Part shown: positions 61,965 to 64,000 of the stretch, one piece after another
How the letters are laid out: every line of letters starts with the position of its first letter
How positions within the stretch are numbered: the first letter of the stretch is position 1
NCBI GenBank assembly: GCA_947493495.1
Contig: CANLRN010000001.1
Coordinates: 62,001 to 126,000, forward strand
Source: an uncultured Aquimarina sp.
Lineage (GTDB): Bacteria > Bacteroidota > Bacteroidia > Flavobacteriales > Flavobacteriaceae
DNA length: 64,000 nt
Reading direction: 5' to 3'
Position numbers and translations under genes: made by a program
The notes under the pieces: model-generated
The model's database searches: none
What the model was told of the DNA's origin: nothing
Seen by the model: only the letters and a program-made list of their open reading frames with translations

Positions 61965-62594
61965 ATGCAAAAAGCAGTAGTATACTCATCTACCAATACC
62001 TATGACACACTAAATGAACTGACTGATCATACTAAAACAGTTTGGTTAGTTTTTCATGGAATTGGATATTTAAGCAGGTATTTTATTCGTTTGTTTCAGG
62101 AGCTCAATCCACAAGAAAATTACATTATCGCTCCTCAAGCACCGTCAAAATATTACAAGAACGACGGGTTTAAAAACATAGGAGCTAGCTGGTTAACGAG
62201 AGAAAACACGCAATCAGAAACAAAAAACATTCTCAATTATATAGATGCAGTGATTGCATCAGAAAATATACCTGATCATATCAATTTAGTGGTATTGGGA
62301 TATTCTCAGGGAGTCAGTATAGCTAGCAGATGGGTAGCAAGTAGAAAAATTGATTGTAATGCACTAGTTATAATCTCTGGAGGTTTCCCAAAAGAATTAG
62401 ACAAAGAAGATTTTACATTCTTAGACAAGGATACTCCTATTATTCATATTGTTGGAGAAAAAGACCCTTATTTTGATCCTGATAAGGTAATTGCAGAAAA
62501 AATCAGGGTACAAGAAATATTACCTCAGATACAATATAGAACCCACCCTGGAGGGCACGAATTAAATATCAAAAGTTTACATAATATTTTTTAG
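61965..62594 (+). CDS. Carboxylesterase/phospholipase-family hydrolase
   Basis: 209 residues. WLVFHGIGYLSRYF near the start, IIAPQAPSKYYKND, nucleophile VVLGYSQGVSIASRW (GYSQG), Asp in HIVGEKDPYFDPDKV and His in HPGGHELNIKS. This is the short carboxylesterase/lysophospholipase type. It follows the preceding hydrolase by nine bases and is co-transcribed with tetR. Confidence 0.87.
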   Translation: MQKAVVYSSTNTYDTLNELTDHTKTVWLVFHGIGYLSRYFIRLFQELNPQENYIIAPQAPSKYYKNDGFKNIGASWLTRENTQSETKNILNYIDAVIASENIPDHINLVVLGYSQGVSIASRWVASRKIDCNALVIISGGFPKELDKEDFTFLDKDTPIIHIVGEKDPYFDPDKVIAEKIRVQEILPQIQYRTHPGGHELNIKSLHNIF

Positions 62595-62600
62595 TCTGCA

Positions 62601-62996
62601 CTATACATTTCTTATTTCACTGATGGCATTTCTACTGTATACAGTATCATAAATAATGGTGAGTTTTTTTATCTTAAGCTCATCAGTAAACTCTATAATA
62701 TCAACTACTTTAAAATGTACTTGCTTACCATTAACCAGTACCCAATGATAATCAAAAAGGACAGACACCCTTTGTGTATTCACTTCAGAAAAAATACCGT
62801 CTAGCGTAAGAATAGATTTCTGCGTATCACTAAATAATTTTTCATAAAATTCTTTTACTAAAACCTCTCCATAGAGTGGAGATATGATAATAGCATCATC
62901 AGTAAATAAATCTAACATTGCTGTAAGATTTGCTTCTTGTAATATCTCTAGATATTTTTTTGCAATTGCTTCTCTCGACTTCAAAATATTATACAT
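62601..62996 (-). CDS. NTF2-like (SnoaL-type) protein
   Basis: 131 residues from the ATG at 62996 (MYNILKSREAIAKKYLEILQ), which overlaps the stop of the upstream DinB gene by eight bases; the longer open frame to 63065 duplicates DinB sequence in another frame. The cone-like NTF2 fold is suggested by LTAMLDLFTDDAIIISPLYG, LFDYHWVLVNGKQVHFKVVD and IIEFTDELKIKKLTIIYD. Such proteins are small isomerases, hydrolases or binding proteins. Function unknown. Confidence 0.8.
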   Translation of the reverse strand: MYNILKSREAIAKKYLEILQEANLTAMLDLFTDDAIIISPLYGEVLVKEFYEKLFSDTQKSILTLDGIFSEVNTQRVSVLFDYHWVLVNGKQVHFKVVDIIEFTDELKIKKLTIIYDTVYSRNAISEIRNV

Positions 62997-63501
62997 ATCG
63001 TTCTTTAATAACGGTAAAATGATGTATTTGATGTCCTGTAATAATATATCCAACAGCTCTAGCACTCATTGGGCTACCACTAGCCTCTCCTATCCTACTT
63101 GACATGGTAGCTGTAAAGCTTTTAAACAAGGCAATAGAATGATTACGTACAGCCGTAAATTCTTCTATCAACTCCTGTTTAGTGTAGTCATTAGCATTAG
63201 TATTAGGAACATATGCATCTTGATCAAATCCTACCAAAGGGCTTTTGTCATTTCTGGCAAAACGAAGCGCTCTATATACAAATATCCGTTCGGTATCTAT
63301 AAGATGTAATAAAACTTCGGCAATAGTCCATTTCCCATCTTCATATGCATATACTAATTTATCGTCTGAAAGTCCTTTAACGAATATGATAAAATCTTCT
63401 TTAGAGATCCCTAACCCTTCAACAATATTCTTATGCATTGCTTTTTCTATATACATCGCATAATAAGGATTGTATTCACTGGGAGATAATTCTGATAACA
63501 T
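62989..63501 (-). CDS. DinB-family protein
   Basis: 170 residues. GKWTIAEVLLHLIDTERIFV with the first histidine, YRALRFARND, then TGHQIHHFTVIKER with the C-terminal His pair, the three expected metal ligands of DinB-like four-helix proteins. It differs from the DinB gene at 19780, so the two are distinct subfamilies. Translationally coupled to the NTF2-like gene. Possible thiol-dependent detoxification role is inference. Confidence 0.88.
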   Translation of the reverse strand: MLSELSPSEYNPYYAMYIEKAMHKNIVEGLGISKEDFIIFVKGLSDDKLVYAYEDGKWTIAEVLLHLIDTERIFVYRALRFARNDKSPLVGFDQDAYVPNTNANDYTKQELIEEFTAVRNHSIALFKSFTATMSSRIGEASGSPMSARAVGYIITGHQIHHFTVIKERYV

Positions 63502-63640
63502 ATATAGTTTTTTAAAAGAATGAAAGAAGAAATGTACTAATTCCTATTTCATTTTTTTTAATGTTAACAGTACTTTATCATCTAATGATATAGTTGAACT
63601 AATAATATAGCTTCTTTTCTTTAAATTGTTTTAATGTAAT

Positions 63641-64000
63641 CTAAATAGCAAGCTTAGTTGCTCCGGTAGTTTTTAAACTTTCGTTCTGAGTATAGGCAAT
63701 AACAGAGAGCTCGTCATCTGCAGTGATCCAATCAGGAATAGATAATATCGCTGTACCAGAGGTATCTCTATGCACCAGACGATTAGCCACAATATTTGTG
63801 TTTTTTAATGTTCTATTTCTATTTTCTCCTCTCCCCACTTTTGTAACTCGTTCAGAAACTACTAAGGCAAAAGTAATTCTGTCAAATTGCGTATCTGCTA
63901 CATTGTACTTTATAACTATTCCTTCCCTTTCTTTTTTTAGGATGTTCAGTTTGATATCGTGTGTAGCTGTATTTTTAGCATACTTATGTAATGCTAAATT
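63641..64000 (-). CDS. DUF1223 protein, C-terminal part (start outside window)
   Basis: The frame is open to base 64000 and runs off the window; 119 residues are visible. VVSERVTKVGRGENRNRTLK, then NIVANRLVHRDTSG and LSVIAYTQNES resemble the C-terminal half of DUF1223 proteins, which carry an N-terminal thioredoxin-like fold and are usually exported. The catalytic-like Cys region would lie outside. The GTG at 63838 is internal, not the start. Confidence 0.82.
   Translation of the reverse strand, partial: NLALHKYAKNTATHDIKLNILKKEREGIVIKYNVADTQFDRITFALVVSERVTKVGRGENRNRTLKNTNIVANRLVHRDTSGTAILSIPDWITADDELSVIAYTQNESLKTTGATKLAI

Noticed and set aside
63641-63838. Separate small gene starting at the GTG at 63838
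   Set aside because: The frame is open to the window edge and the upstream residues continue the same DUF1223-like domain.
1-64000. CRISPR arrays, tRNA or rRNA genes, prophage
   Set aside because: No regularly spaced repeats, no cloverleaf-like or rRNA-like stretches and no phage structural genes were seen on either strand.

Overview
The window looks like chromosomal DNA of a marine member of the Flavobacteriaceae (Bacteroidota), something close to Aquimarina; the genus is inference. Grounds: low G+C; two genes (one broken) whose products end in the type IX secretion (Por) sorting domain; lineage-typical small families (CAL67264-type membrane protein, DUF2853, MutS2 with no Smr domain seen at its C-terminus); TAnnTTTG-like promoter boxes; lipoprotein signals starting with MKK. 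There are no rRNA or tRNA genes, no CRISPR array and no prophage.

Layout. 1-2.1 kb: 3' part of mutS2, then debris of a serine hydrolase and a LytTR regulator. 3.1-5.5 kb: secreted AA10-type lytic polysaccharide monooxygenase with PKD, duplicated C-terminal modules and a T9SS signal. 5.8-10.3 kb: AstE/M14-like hydrolase, then a leftward cluster (small membrane protein, ettA, unknown secreted protein, HAD hydrolase). 10.6-13.5 kb: secreted NUC1 nuclease, cyclase pseudogene, outer-membrane barrel. 13.6-17.1 kb: polyphosphate operon sixA-ppk1-ppx. 17.5-19.7 kb: large OmpA-type envelope protein. 19.8-24.3 kb: leftward housekeeping genes (DinB, pdxH, rnz, thioredoxin-like, gapA, DUF2461). 24.5-26.2 kb: cysE-cysM cysteine synthesis pair.

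26.3-30.8 kb is the most accessory part: a T9SS-protein gene broken by a frameshift and by an IS630-type insertion sequence, two related small cysteine-bearing lipoproteins (one with an in-frame stop), between them a double-glycine-leader peptide gene with a strong terminator, a hairpin-rich untranslated stretch, and two kinds of MITE-like repeats that also occur near 6.9 kb and 10.4 kb. 30.8-35.3 kb: ppc, an Lrp/AsnC regulator and an M14 carboxypeptidase, the last facing an XRE regulator across a patterned operator-like region. 36.2-43.2 kb: single small genes (lipoproteins, GNAT, PD40 propeller, PhnA, putative HEWMH metalloprotease, CPBP protease, membrane LytTR regulator) mixed with gene remnants. 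43.5-48.1 kb: parE-parC. 48.3-53.7 kb: LamG protein and a rightward operon of proline-iminopeptidase-like hydrolase, DUF3291 and two amidohydrolase lipoproteins. 53.8-57 kb: recQ, miaE, DUF2853. 57.2-60.5 kb: menaquinone genes menI-menF-menD. 60.5-62.6 kb: TetR regulator with two alpha/beta hydrolases. 62.6-64 kb: NTF2-like protein, DinB protein and the C-terminus of a DUF1223 protein.

Functionally most of the window is core metabolism and DNA upkeep. The less described material is the 26-31 kb accessory island with its peptide gene and repeats, the LPMO modules of unknown function, and the regulatory repeat cluster at 35.3 kb. All function calls come from reading motifs by eye; no database search was run.
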